Assembly (NCBI GenBank): GCA_049323915.1
Contig: JBMOPC010000131.1
Location: 1-64,000, forward strand
Length of the DNA stretch: 64,000 nucleotides
Direction: 5' to 3'
Origin: BRHc4a sp049323915
GTDB lineage: Bacteria > Bacillota > Desulfotomaculia > Desulfotomaculales > Desulfocucumaceae
This document shows, piece by piece, positions 43,245-53,123 of this stretch (position 1 is its first letter; each line of letters opens with the position of its first letter). A program made the translations under genes and the position numbers. A model generated the notes under the pieces. That model ran no database searches. It was not told the origin of the DNA and was given only the letters and a program-made list of their open reading frames with translations.

Positions 43245-44281
43245 AAACATTGTTAGTAACGGGTGGAGCAGGTTTTATAGGGAGTAATTTTGTAAGATAT
43301 ATATATGAAAAGTATCCGGAATATAAGATTATAGTTTTAGATGCGTTGACATATGCTGGAAGCATTGATAATATGCCAGTTAATATTAATAATATATGGA
43401 AAGAAAATGGAAGATTTATCTTTTGGTATGGTAATATCAGGAATGCAGATTTGGTTGATACATTAACGTCCCAGGCTGATGCAGTTGTCCATTTTGCTGC
43501 AGAGTCTCATGTCACGAGGTCAATATACGACAATAGGCTCTTTTTTGAAACGGATGTGTTGGGTACGCAGGTGATAGCCAATGCAGTTCTAAAATATGCT
43601 GATAGAATCGAAAGATTTATACACATTTCGACTTCAGAGGTTTATGGCACTGCAAAGGCTGAAGTTATTGATGAGGAGCACCCCCTAATGCCAATGAGCC
43701 CTTATGCCAGCGCGAAAGCCGGGGCAGACAGGTTGGTGTATTCTTATTGGGCTACATACAAAATACCTGCGGTAATTTTGCGTCCGTTTAATAATTATGG
43801 AGCTTATCAACATTTAGAAAAAGTAATACCTAGATTTATCACAAGCTGTGTTATGGACGAAAAGCTGACTGTCCACGGAGATGGCAAGGCGATGAGGGAT
43901 TGGCTTTTTGTAGAGGATCACTGCAGGGCTATTGATTTTGCCCTTCATTGCGATATTGATAAGGTAAAGGGTGAAGTAATAAATATCGGGACAGGACGGA
44001 GTATAGACATCGAGACAGTGGCATTCACGATTCTTGATAAGATGGGTAAGGACAAATCTTTAATTGAATATGTAGGGGACAGGCCTGGCCAGGTATTCAG
44101 GCATACATCTTCCACGGAGAAGGCTAAAAAACTTCTTGGTTGGGAGGCGACCACCAAATTCGAAAAGGGTCTGGACACAACCATAGAATGGTATAAGAAT
44201 AACAAAGCATGGTGGGAAAAACAGTTGTGGATGAGATCGATACCTATAATTACATCCTCAGGCAAAAAAGAGCTTCATTGA
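43241..44281 (+). CDS. NAD-dependent sugar epimerase/4,6-dehydratase
   Basis: Extended SDR enzyme of 346 residues. NAD motif GGAGFIGSNF; HFAAESHV; active-site triad segment STSEVYGT (about 130) and YASAKAG with YX3K (about 155). RmlB has STDEVYG, so the STSEVYG form is closer to LegB-type dehydratases than to true dTDP-glucose dehydratase. It is followed directly by a DegT aminotransferase, which would use the keto-sugar product. The sugar is unknown. Confidence 0.82.
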   Translation: MKTLLVTGGAGFIGSNFVRYIYEKYPEYKIIVLDALTYAGSIDNMPVNINNIWKENGRFIFWYGNIRNADLVDTLTSQADAVVHFAAESHVTRSIYDNRLFFETDVLGTQVIANAVLKYADRIERFIHISTSEVYGTAKAEVIDEEHPLMPMSPYASAKAGADRLVYSYWATYKIPAVILRPFNNYGAYQHLEKVIPRFITSCVMDEKLTVHGDGKAMRDWLFVEDHCRAIDFALHCDIDKVKGEVINIGTGRSIDIETVAFTILDKMGKDKSLIEYVGDRPGQVFRHTSSTEKAKKLLGWEATTKFEKGLDTTIEWYKNNKAWWEKQLWMRSIPIITSSGKKELH

Positions 44282-44298
44282 TAGGTGGAGAAGTTAAA

Positions 44299-45426
44299 AT
44301 GAAAATAGAGTTTTTCAGGCATTCCATATCAGATGATGATATAGTAAGGGTTAACCAAGTATTAAAATCAATTTTCCTAACTACAGGAGAATATGTATGC
44401 CAATTTGAGAAACAGTTTGCCAGTTACCTGGGTTGTAGGGAAGTAGTGGGCTTGACGAGCTGTACCGCCGCCCTTCACTTGTCACTATTAGCTTGTGGTA
44501 TTGGTCATGGCGACGAGGTAATTACTACCCCTCAAACCTTTATAGCCACAGCCAACGCTGTTCTTCATGCTGGTGCAACACCTGTATTTATAGATGTCGA
44601 GCCGGATACCGGGAACATTGACGCCTCTTTGATAGAGTATGCCATTACGCCAAAAACTAAGGCAATAATCCCGGTTCATCTATATGGACAGCTTTGCGAC
44701 ATGATTTCGATAAGAAAAATTGCTGACAGATATGGACTCGTTATAATTGAAGACGCCGCCCATTCTATAGAGTCGGTAAGGGATGGAATAAGGCCAGGGC
44801 AACTAGGTGATGCCGCATGCTTCAGTTTTTACGCAACTAAAAATATTACTTCCGGTGAGGGGGGGGCGGTTGCAACCAATAGTCCCGAAATCGCAGAAAA
44901 AATAAGATTGCTTCGGCTTCATGGAATGACTAAGGGCGCCTCAGATAGATATACAGGAAGATATCAACACTGGGATATGGAAGTCTGCGGGTGGAAATAT
45001 AATATGGATAACATTCAGGCGGCACTCTTGTTAGGCCAACTTGAAAGGATAGAGGAGCAACTTGGAAAAAGAGAAAGAATTGCAAGAAGGTATGAAGAAG
45101 AATTTAAAAATATTGAGGTACTGGATTTTCCAAAAATAAAACCGGACGCAAAAAGTGCAAGGCACCTTTTTACGATTTGGGTAGAACCGAAAGAAAGAGA
45201 CAGGGTTTTATGGGGTTTACAGGACCAGGGTATTGGCGTTGCGGTTAATTTTAGGGCTATCCATCTACTAAAATTTTATCGCGAAAAATATCATTATAAA
45301 AGAGGTATGTTCCCAGAAGCAGAAAGAATAGGAGATTCAACAATAAGCATACCCCTTTATCCAGATTTGAAAAAAGAAGAGATCGAATTCATTATTAATT
45401 CTGTAAAAAAGGTTATTTTGCCATGA
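44299..45426 (+). CDS. DegT/DnrJ/EryC1-family sugar aminotransferase
   Basis: PLP enzyme of 375 residues that aminates keto-sugars. The PLP lysine is in SFYATKNITSGEGG (about residue 185), with EDAAHS upstream (about 155) and the phosphate-binding SCTAALHLSL (about 55). ATG 44299 is preferred (GGTGGAG eight bases upstream); a longer in-frame reading overlaps the dehydratase gene in another frame. It probably uses the product of the preceding dehydratase; the GNAT above may then acetylate the amine. Confidence 0.87.
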   Translation: MKIEFFRHSISDDDIVRVNQVLKSIFLTTGEYVCQFEKQFASYLGCREVVGLTSCTAALHLSLLACGIGHGDEVITTPQTFIATANAVLHAGATPVFIDVEPDTGNIDASLIEYAITPKTKAIIPVHLYGQLCDMISIRKIADRYGLVIIEDAAHSIESVRDGIRPGQLGDAACFSFYATKNITSGEGGAVATNSPEIAEKIRLLRLHGMTKGASDRYTGRYQHWDMEVCGWKYNMDNIQAALLLGQLERIEEQLGKRERIARRYEEEFKNIEVLDFPKIKPDAKSARHLFTIWVEPKERDRVLWGLQDQGIGVAVNFRAIHLLKFYREKYHYKRGMFPEAERIGDSTISIPLYPDLKKEEIEFIINSVKKVILP

Positions 45427-46265
45427 AATTTAAAAACCCCAGTATAAAGGATATTATTGCGTGCCCATTATGTAAAGAGACATTAGCTTATAATGAAAGT
45501 GACAATTTTTTGTCATGTGGTGCATGTAATAATATGTATGAGACATATGATGGTGTTCCCGTATTTACTGAAAAACATAAGATTATACAAATCGACATTC
45601 AGCAGAACAGCATAGCACGAAAAATATACAATACTATTCCTGAAGCAACCACTTGGATTGATAATACCGCTTTTGATTTCATAAATAAATTGCCAGACAG
45701 TCATGTTATTTTAAATCTGGGTTCCGGACAGGGCATATTTGATAGAAAAATAACAAAAAAAATGATTAACCTAGATATCGTTGTGAATGAGCGAACTGAA
45801 GTGGTAGCTGATGCTCACTATCTTCCTTTCAAGAATAATAGTATTGACTGTATTTTTTCCAATGCTGTTCTTGAACACGTGAAAAAACCGTGGATTGTAG
45901 CTTCTGAAATTGAACGTGTCCTCAAGGTGGGTGGCTATGTTGTTATTAACCTTCCTTTTTTGAATATAATTCATGATGATGAAGATTACTTCAGGTTTAC
46001 GCTTAAAGGTATCAGAGAGCTATTTCCTAATTGCAAACAAATTTATGGTGGCGTAAGTAGCGGCTGTGCCTCCTTTTTGCCTATTTGTGCCCTTGAATAC
46101 TTCAAACTTTTTATTCCTACAGACATTTTAAAAAAAGCTTTCTCATTTGTGTGGGGTCACCTTTTCTATCGATTAAAAAGTGTCGATAGAATGGTTTCTC
46201 ATAAAGAGAAATATTGCTATACTGCTAACTCTTTCTATTTTATTGGAACTAGGCTGAATGGTTAG
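45423..46265 (+). CDS. SAM-dependent methyltransferase with Trm112-like zinc motif
   Basis: A 280-residue protein. The N-terminus has a CPLC...CGAC pair of zinc-type cysteines, as in Trm112-like domains. A class I methyltransferase domain follows, with VILNLGSGQGIFD (motif I, about 98) and SIDCIFSNAVLEHVKKPW (about 145). Its start overlaps the aminotransferase stop by four bases. It could methylate a sugar or lipid intermediate of the locus. Confidence 0.78.
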   Translation: MKFKNPSIKDIIACPLCKETLAYNESDNFLSCGACNNMYETYDGVPVFTEKHKIIQIDIQQNSIARKIYNTIPEATTWIDNTAFDFINKLPDSHVILNLGSGQGIFDRKITKKMINLDIVVNERTEVVADAHYLPFKNNSIDCIFSNAVLEHVKKPWIVASEIERVLKVGGYVVINLPFLNIIHDDEDYFRFTLKGIRELFPNCKQIYGGVSSGCASFLPICALEYFKLFIPTDILKKAFSFVWGHLFYRLKSVDRMVSHKEKYCYTANSFYFIGTRLNG

Positions 46266-46279
46266 ATGGCAGGGCTATT

Positions 46280-47563
46280 ATGATTAAGGAAAGTATTTAC
46301 ACTTTAATGGCTAGGGTTGTCGATTTATTGGTTGCTTTTGGAGCAGGCATAATAATTAATCGGCATCTTGGTCCAGAAGGCAGAGGCGAGTTAGCAGGAT
46401 TAATAATCGTTTTTGAGCTTGCGATAATTGTCTTTAGTTTTGGAGTTGATATTAGTATTTATCACTATTTGGATAAACAAAAGTTAAAATATAATGAACT
46501 TAATGTGATAAATACGGCCTTAATATTATTCATTTCTTTTGGAGCTATGGCTGCCACATCAGTGATTTTATTATTTTTTGCCTTTCCAAATACATACCAT
46601 GCCGAGAATAATTTGCTCTACCTTTTGAGTCTTCTGATTTTTTCCAGTGTCTTAAATAAGTTACTATATGTTATCCAGCAGGTAAAGGGAACAGTAAGTA
46701 GTTTAGCGTTAATTCAGATTCTTTCTTCGCTTTTATATATTGTTTTTATTATTTTGCTTAATTTTGATAAAATAACATTACAATATATAATTATGGCAAT
46801 GTCAGTGCAGGCACTGGTTAGGACTATTTTCTTCCTTTACTGCTTGCATAGTATTATTTCGGTTAATGTCAAGCTTTTCACCATGAAAACTGCTAGCAGC
46901 CTATTGAAGTCAGGATTACTAGTGTATCCTGCCGCAATTACTACTTATTGTTACGTTAAATTTGATCAGTTGATGCTATTGCACATGGGTGGCCCAGAAG
47001 AAGTTGGGTATTATAGTGTAGCTGTTGCGCTAGCAATGGTAATTATGATAGTTCCCCAATCGGTGCAGGTTGTATTATATAATAAGATAATGCAGATTAA
47101 TCGGGAGGCAGAGGCTGAATTAATTCAATTAAGTGCAAAATATACATTTTGGTTAATAGTGATAATTTCAATAATTTTTATAATATTAGCTGAACAAGTT
47201 ATATATATATACGGTGGACCTGAATTTTATCCAGCAATTAATTTGTTTCGTATATTGATAGTGGGTGTGGTCTTTTTTTCTGTGGCAAATTTACTGTCTC
47301 CCATTTGGGTAAAGAGGGGTTATTTTAAAATGGGCGGAATGTCAGCGGTTATTCTGTTTGTTATTAATGTAGGGTTAAATTATGTTTTGATTCCTAAATA
47401 TGGTGCATTAGGCAGCAGTGTAGCAACAAACATAACGTATGGAGCGGGCATGGTAATTTCGCTGATGATGTTCTATGTGGTAACAAAAGAAAGCCCAATT
47501 AAAATATTCACTCTTGGAAAGAAGGATCTTGTTTTATTGCGTAGGTATATATTATGTAGGTGA
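46280..47563 (+). CDS. Polysaccharide flippase (Wzx/MATE-like)
   Basis: A 427-residue membrane protein with about twelve helices, belonging to the polysaccharide transporter/MOP superfamily. The N-terminal RVVDLLVAFGAGIIINRHLGPEGRGELAGL is typical of Wzx-like proteins. It would move lipid-linked oligosaccharide across the membrane. It lies between modifying enzymes and glycosyltransferases, in the AT-rich segment. Confidence 0.85.
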   Translation: MIKESIYTLMARVVDLLVAFGAGIIINRHLGPEGRGELAGLIIVFELAIIVFSFGVDISIYHYLDKQKLKYNELNVINTALILFISFGAMAATSVILLFFAFPNTYHAENNLLYLLSLLIFSSVLNKLLYVIQQVKGTVSSLALIQILSSLLYIVFIILLNFDKITLQYIIMAMSVQALVRTIFFLYCLHSIISVNVKLFTMKTASSLLKSGLLVYPAAITTYCYVKFDQLMLLHMGGPEEVGYYSVAVALAMVIMIVPQSVQVVLYNKIMQINREAEAELIQLSAKYTFWLIVIISIIFIILAEQVIYIYGGPEFYPAINLFRILIVGVVFFSVANLLSPIWVKRGYFKMGGMSAVILFVINVGLNYVLIPKYGALGSSVATNITYGAGMVISLMMFYVVTKESPIKIFTLGKKDLVLLRRYILCR

Positions 47564-47568
47564 TAATT

Positions 47569-48786
47569 ATGGTTAAGTGCAAAATACTTGTATTAACTGA
47601 TGTTAATGTGTCTGGTGTCTACAGTATCATTGCAAAGATGCTTAGCGAAGACGACCAATTTGATGTTTGCTTTATTGATATTAACTCAAAAAAAAGCATT
47701 TTCGATGACTATAGATGGTATGATATGGAATTCAATAATGACTACTCTGATAAGTCTAAGTTGTTTGGAAGTATATGTAATTATTTTTACATTGTCAGGT
47801 CTATACAAAAAGCGGATATATGTTTTTGCTCCGGAGCAATTTCTTGGTTAGTTAGATTTCTGAATAAGCCATACATATATTTTTGCTATGGCTCTGATCT
47901 TGATCAGTATTCAAAATTTGGGTGCAGTATTTTTCAAAAAGTAAATAATCATAGAAAGATAGGCAGAAAAATACTTTATAAAATCTTAAAAATATATTTT
48001 TTTTTAAAAAAACAACAATATCGTTATGGTATAGGTGGCGCTAATATTACAGTTGTTTCACCTTATCAGTTTGAAGATATCAAAAATTTGGGATATAAAG
48101 AATTGGGCTTTTTCCCACACGTAATAGAAAGTCAATTTATGTTCTATGATATAGAGGACAAGAGTAGAGACAAAAATGAAATATGTGCTGAGTATAATTG
48201 TGAATATGTGTTATTCTCCCCTACAAGACATGTGTGGAATGAAAAATTTAAGGATGAAAATGATTATAAAGGCAATGATGTCGTCATTAGATCATTTGCA
48301 GAGTTATTAAAGAAATCGATATATAAAAATTCCAAACTATTTTTAATAAATAAAGGGCAGGACGTTTCACAAAGCAAGGAATTAGTATTTAAAATGGGAA
48401 TAAGTGATAGTGTTGTTTGGCTTGATCCAATGAACAGGCATAAGTTAATAAAATTCTATGGTGCCTCGGATTTTTGTTTCGACCAGTTTTCGCGTGGGTG
48501 CCTTGCAATGTGTGCAGTTGAAGCAATGGCATGTGGAACACCTGTAATATCATATATTGGCGAATATAATTATAATATTACCCCTTTCTACAAAGAAGCG
48601 CCCCCTGTGTTTAATAATAAAAATCCCGAAGAAATTGCTAGCTATATAGAAAGATTGCTGTCGAATAAAGAAATGTGGAAAAATATTGGAGGAGAGTCGC
48701 AAAAGTGGGTCAGAAAAAACTGTGCGCCAAGTAATTTTAGAAATGCAATTAGGAATATGATTGTGTTATTAAGAGGTTGTGAATAG
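47569..48786 (+). CDS. GT-B glycosyltransferase
   Basis: About 405 residues. The C-terminal half has the nucleotide-sugar region AVEAMACGTPVISYIGEYN (about 320) and YGASDFCFDQFSRGCLAMCAVE, typical of GT4-like folds. The N-terminal half is poorly conserved. It is strongly AT-rich. ATG 47569 follows AGGTG; GTG 47560 overlaps the flippase stop. Donor and acceptor unknown. No strong terminator follows, only a small GATCT/AGATC palindrome. Confidence 0.75.
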   Translation: MVKCKILVLTDVNVSGVYSIIAKMLSEDDQFDVCFIDINSKKSIFDDYRWYDMEFNNDYSDKSKLFGSICNYFYIVRSIQKADICFCSGAISWLVRFLNKPYIYFCYGSDLDQYSKFGCSIFQKVNNHRKIGRKILYKILKIYFFLKKQQYRYGIGGANITVVSPYQFEDIKNLGYKELGFFPHVIESQFMFYDIEDKSRDKNEICAEYNCEYVLFSPTRHVWNEKFKDENDYKGNDVVIRSFAELLKKSIYKNSKLFLINKGQDVSQSKELVFKMGISDSVVWLDPMNRHKLIKFYGASDFCFDQFSRGCLAMCAVEAMACGTPVISYIGEYNYNITPFYKEAPPVFNNKNPEEIASYIERLLSNKEMWKNIGGESQKWVRKNCAPSNFRNAIRNMIVLLRGCE

Positions 48787-48947
48787 GATCTTAGCTGAGA
48801 TCTTTAAAGAATCATATGTTGGCATATTTTATGTACTTTAAATGAAGCAACTAAGAGAGGATAATTGTTATTGCAATCATTCTAGCTATATAAAAAGGCA
48901 GAAGTAGACGTTTTCGATCGAATTTGTTAAATTTAAGGTGCTTTTTT

Positions 48948-50105
48948 ATGATAAAAATATTTCACCTTATCACCGACCTTGAAACAGGCGGCTCGGAGAT
49001 GATGCTTTTTAAATTAATTTCGTTTATGAACCTCAATGATTTTTCCAATGTGGTTGTGTCTATGACCGATGAAGGTACTTTGGGAAATAAATTTAAAGAC
49101 CTTGGAATACCGGTGTACACCCTGGATATGAGCCGGGGGATCCCCAGTCCTTTTGCCATGCTAAGATTGCTTCGTATACTATGGGAGGAGCGGCCTAGTG
49201 TTTTGCAAACATGGCTTTATCATGCAGACCTGCTGGGGTTATTGGCAGGCAAATTGGCTGGAGTGCCATGTATTCTATGGAACCTGCGCTGCTCAGACAT
49301 GGATATGAGTCATTACTCCAGGCTTTCTTCTCTGGTAATGAGCATTCTTGCAAGATTATCATCCCTTCCACAGGGTGTTATTGTTAATTCCATGGCCGGG
49401 AAAAGGTTCCATGAGGGTTTGGGGTACCGACCCCGGCGGTGGGAATTGCTTCCGAACGGGTTTGATATTGAACGTTTTCGGCCTGATTCCGAGTCGAGAG
49501 TGATATTTCGCCGTGAACTTGGACTTTCTGAAGATGCGCTTTTGATTGGTTTGGTGGCCAGGTTTGATCCTATGAAGGATCATTCTACTTTTTTACAGGC
49601 AGCCGGTAAATTAGTGAAAAAGTTAAGCGGTACTGAAATACATTTTGTTTTGGCCGGCCGTGGCGTGGACCACCAGAATAAAGAAATTATGGGAATGGTA
49701 AAAGGTTTGAATATTGAAAGTAATGTTCACCTCTTGGGAGAACGGACTGATATATCATTTATTACGGCGGCATTTGATATCGCATCCTCATCCTCATATA
49801 CGGAAGGCTTTCCTAATGTTATTGGAGAAGCCATGGCCTGCGGTGTGCCGTGTGTGGTTACAGATGCCGGGGATTCAGGTATATTAGTGGGGGATACCGG
49901 TAAGGTGGTGCCTCCCAAGGATCCTCTGGCACTGGCAGAAGCACTGGAAGAACTTGTCATGATAGGGGCCGAGGGCAGGAAAGCTTTGGGCCTTGCCGCC
50001 CGGCACCGGATAGTGGATAATTATAGTCTTCCGGCCATTGTTTCAAAATACGAAGAATTGTACAGGGAGTTAGCTCAGCATGTGCGGTCTGACAGGCTTT
50101 CTTGA
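48948..50105 (+). CDS. GT4-family glycosyltransferase
   Basis: A 385-residue GT-B enzyme. N-terminal LITDLETGGSEMMLFKLI is typical of GT4 acceptor domains; LLPNGFDIERFRPD (about 180) and SSSYTEGFPNVIGEAMACGVPCVVTDAGD (about 285-310, E-X7-E motif) mark the donor domain. ATG 48948 follows AAGGTG at seven bases. Base composition returns toward the genome norm here. Its last 26 bases overlap the second asnB. Confidence 0.87.
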   Translation: MIKIFHLITDLETGGSEMMLFKLISFMNLNDFSNVVVSMTDEGTLGNKFKDLGIPVYTLDMSRGIPSPFAMLRLLRILWEERPSVLQTWLYHADLLGLLAGKLAGVPCILWNLRCSDMDMSHYSRLSSLVMSILARLSSLPQGVIVNSMAGKRFHEGLGYRPRRWELLPNGFDIERFRPDSESRVIFRRELGLSEDALLIGLVARFDPMKDHSTFLQAAGKLVKKLSGTEIHFVLAGRGVDHQNKEIMGMVKGLNIESNVHLLGERTDISFITAAFDIASSSSYTEGFPNVIGEAMACGVPCVVTDAGDSGILVGDTGKVVPPKDPLALAEALEELVMIGAEGRKALGLAARHRIVDNYSLPAIVSKYEELYRELAQHVRSDRLS

Positions 50106-52041
50106 CTTGTCCCGGGAAAAAGGGGGGGAATGTCTGCACGATATCGTTAGGGGCATGGCAGGTACCCTATTTCACCGTGGCCCGGATGACGGTGGCGCCT
50201 GGGTGGATGCCGAAGCGGGCATTGCGCTTGGACACAGGCGGTTGTCTATCGTTGACCTGTCTCCGGAGGGACACCAGCCCATGCATTCCGCCTCGGGCAG
50301 GTATGTCATCGTTTTCAATGGTGAAGTGTATAATTTCATGAGTTTAAGGCAGAGGTTGGAATCTTACGGGCATTGTTTCAGGGGGCACTCGGATACCGAG
50401 GTAATGCTGGCGGCATTTGAACAGTGGGGGCTTGAAGAGGCAGTCCGGCAGTTCATCGGTATGTTTGCCTTTGCACTGTGGGACCGTTCTGAGCGTATTT
50501 TGTACCTGGTGCGTGACCGCCTGGGAATCAAGCCTCTTTATTATGGCTGGGTTGGGAAGAATTTTTTGTTCGGGTCAGAGTTAAAGGCCTTGCGGGCCCA
50601 CCCTGATTTCGAGGGGCGGGTAAACCGGGACGCGCTGGCACTGTACCTCCGCCATAATTATATTCCTGCCCCCTACAGTATTTATCAGGGTATATATAAG
50701 CTTCCGCCGGGCAGCGTCTTGAGTGTAAGGGATTCCGTTGCCTCCAGACCTGTACCTTACTGGTCGGCACGGGAGGTGGCCCGGAGGGGTGTTGCCGGCC
50801 AGTTTGGAGGAAGTGAAAGCGAAGCGGCTGAACTTCTGGAGGATTTTTTGAAGGACGCCGTGAGACTGCGAATGATAGCCGACGTGCCACTTGGGGCTTT
50901 TCTTTCCGGAGGTGTTGATTCGTCAACGGTTGTTGCCCTCATGCAGGCCCAGAGCCATCGACCTGTGGAGACATTTACCATAGGTTTTTACGAGGACAGC
51001 TACAATGAAGCTGAAGATGCCAAAGCGGTTGCCCGGCATTTGGGGACCTGCCATACCGAACTTTATGTTACCCCGGATGAGGCGATGTCGGTTATACCGC
51101 GTCTCCCATTCCTGTATGACGAGCCCTTCGCCGATTCTTCCCAGATCCCTACTTTTTTAGTGTCTGAGCTGGCAAGGAGACATGTGACGGTAAGCCTGTC
51201 GGGCGACGGGGGAGATGAGCTTTTTGCGGGATATAACAGGTATTTCTGGGGTCGCAGCATATGGCAGAAAACGGGCTGGATGCCGGAGGGCCTGAGGTAT
51301 TTAACGGCCAGGGGACTCACGGCTTTATCCCCTCAGACCTGGGAGTCTATGTTTGAAAAGTTTGCCCAGGTGCTCCCGGATAGGATAAAACAGCGCAATC
51401 CTGGTGACAAGCTGCATAAACTGGCTGAAATTCTTGAGGTTGACAGCCCGGAAAAGCTGTATCTTAATCTTGTTTCCCACTGGAAAAATCCAGCTTCGCT
51501 TATACCGGGGGCCAGTGAGCCTCCTACGGCTTTGAATGACCGCAGCCAGTGGGAAGAGTTGCCTGATTTTGCCCAGCGCATGATGTATCTTGACCTGGTG
51601 ACCTACTTACCCGACGATATACTCACAAAAGTTGACCGCGCCAGCATGGGAGTCAGCCTGGAGGCCAGAGTGCCTCTTTTGGACCACCGGGTGGTGGAAT
51701 TTGCCTGGAGGGTGCCCCTTTCCTTGAAAATCAGGAACGGGCAGGGAAAATGGCTTTTACGGCAGGTGTTATACAAATATATACCAGCTGAACTTATAGA
51801 GAGGCCCAAGATGGGATTCGGGGTTCCAATCGACCGTTGGCTGAGGGGCCCTTTAAAAGAGTGGGCCGAGGATTTGTTAAACAGTGAACGGTTAAAAAGA
51901 GAGGGTTTTATAAGGCCAGAGCCGGTAGAAAAGCTATGGCGGGAGCACTTAAGCGGTGAAAGGAACTGGCAGTATTATCTGTGGGATATTCTAATGTTCC
52001 AGGCGTGGCTGGATGCTCAGAAGTCAGGGGTTGTGGCATAA
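50080..52041 (+). CDS. asnB: AsnB-type glutamine amidotransferase (second copy)
   Basis: A 653-residue protein with the same architecture as the copy at 39158: Cys2 nucleophile (MCGLTGF), FHRGPDDGG, and synthetase loop LSGGVDSSTVVAL (about 277). It has much higher GC than the first copy, and the sequences differ clearly, so the two were probably acquired separately. It is coupled to the upstream glycosyltransferase and to wbpP downstream, which supports a role in making a uronamide sugar over bulk asparagine synthesis. This is inferred. Confidence 0.86.
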   Translation: MCGLTGFLDLSREKGGECLHDIVRGMAGTLFHRGPDDGGAWVDAEAGIALGHRRLSIVDLSPEGHQPMHSASGRYVIVFNGEVYNFMSLRQRLESYGHCFRGHSDTEVMLAAFEQWGLEEAVRQFIGMFAFALWDRSERILYLVRDRLGIKPLYYGWVGKNFLFGSELKALRAHPDFEGRVNRDALALYLRHNYIPAPYSIYQGIYKLPPGSVLSVRDSVASRPVPYWSAREVARRGVAGQFGGSESEAAELLEDFLKDAVRLRMIADVPLGAFLSGGVDSSTVVALMQAQSHRPVETFTIGFYEDSYNEAEDAKAVARHLGTCHTELYVTPDEAMSVIPRLPFLYDEPFADSSQIPTFLVSELARRHVTVSLSGDGGDELFAGYNRYFWGRSIWQKTGWMPEGLRYLTARGLTALSPQTWESMFEKFAQVLPDRIKQRNPGDKLHKLAEILEVDSPEKLYLNLVSHWKNPASLIPGASEPPTALNDRSQWEELPDFAQRMMYLDLVTYLPDDILTKVDRASMGVSLEARVPLLDHRVVEFAWRVPLSLKIRNGQGKWLLRQVLYKYIPAELIERPKMGFGVPIDRWLRGPLKEWAEDLLNSERLKREGFIRPEPVEKLWREHLSGERNWQYYLWDILMFQAWLDAQKSGVVA

Positions 52042-53066
52042 TGAATTATGAACAAATAAAAATGCAATTACTAGAGCGTCCCATGGTTTGGTTAGTAACC
52101 GGTGTGGCTGGATTTATCGGCTCAAATATTTTGGAACAGCTACTGAAGCTGGATCAGACCGTGGTGGGATTGGACAACTTTTCAACCGGCTATAAACGCA
52201 ACCTGGAGGAGGTTTTATCCGGGGTAAGCGCCAAACAGGCAGGGCGTTTTAATTTTGTGCAGGGGGACGTAAGGGACCTGGATACCTGCCGAAGGTGTTG
52301 TGAAGGAGTTGATATTGTACTTCACCAGGCGGCTCTGGGGTCTGTACCGCGATCCATAGAGGATCCTATTACAACCAATCAAAGTAATATCGACGGTTTT
52401 TTAAACATGCTGGTGGCTGCACGTGATAAAAAGGTAAAGCGGTTCGTTTACGCTGCCTCCAGTTCAACCTATGGTGACCATCCCGGACTTCCCAAGGTTG
52501 AAGACCGGATAGGGCAACCTTTGTCGCCCTATGCTGTAACCAAGTATGTCAATGAGCTTTATGCCGGGGTTTTTGGACGTGTTTACGGCATGGAGTGCAT
52601 CGGGTTGCGCTATTTTAACATCTTTGGCCCCCGGCAGGACCCGGACGGGGCCTATGCCGCTGTTATTCCCAAATGGTTTTCCGGGCTGTTAAGGGGTGAA
52701 ACGGTTTACATCAATGGCGACGGTGAGACCAGTCGTGACTTCTGCTTTATAGAAAACGCCGTCCAGGCCAATATTTTAGCCGGGTGTGTCGATGATGAAG
52801 CTGCCCTGGGACAGGTTTATAACATTGCTTTTGGAGAAAGAACCACCCTTAATGATCTTTTTTACCTTATCAGGGAGTTGGTGGTGGGGGTTAGCCCTTT
52901 AGCCGCCGGTGTTACCCCCGTTTACCGGGATTTCCGTCCCGGTGATGTCCGCCACTCTCTTGCCGATATTGGAAAGGCGTCAAAGCTCCTGGGTTATGCG
53001 CCCACTCATTCGGTGAGGGATGGATTGAAGGGGGCAGCCGCTTGGTATATCAGACACTTAAAGTAA
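52041..53066 (+). CDS. wbpP: UDP-N-acetylglucosamine 4-epimerase (WbpP-like)
   Basis: Extended SDR epimerase of 341 residues. A short N-terminal extension before the NAD motif (VWLVTGVAGFIGSN, about 18) is typical of WbpP/TviC. It has HQAALGSVPRSIEDP (about 100), ASSSTYGDHPGLPK (about 142) and the YX3K motif YAVTKY (about 166). WbpP interconverts UDP-GlcNAc/UDP-GalNAc or their uronic acids; with WbpA this gives UDP-GalNAcA. The start codon overlaps the asnB stop by one base; a longer reading inside asnB is unlikely. Confidence 0.9.
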   Translation: MNYEQIKMQLLERPMVWLVTGVAGFIGSNILEQLLKLDQTVVGLDNFSTGYKRNLEEVLSGVSAKQAGRFNFVQGDVRDLDTCRRCCEGVDIVLHQAALGSVPRSIEDPITTNQSNIDGFLNMLVAARDKKVKRFVYAASSSTYGDHPGLPKVEDRIGQPLSPYAVTKYVNELYAGVFGRVYGMECIGLRYFNIFGPRQDPDGAYAAVIPKWFSGLLRGETVYINGDGETSRDFCFIENAVQANILAGCVDDEAALGQVYNIAFGERTTLNDLFYLIRELVVGVSPLAAGVTPVYRDFRPGDVRHSLADIGKASKLLGYAPTHSVRDGLKGAAAWYIRHLK

Positions 53067-53123
53067 AACAGGTTTTTAATGAACTTGTCGTTTTCATCTA
53101 CCTGCTACTGGAAGGCGGTATTA

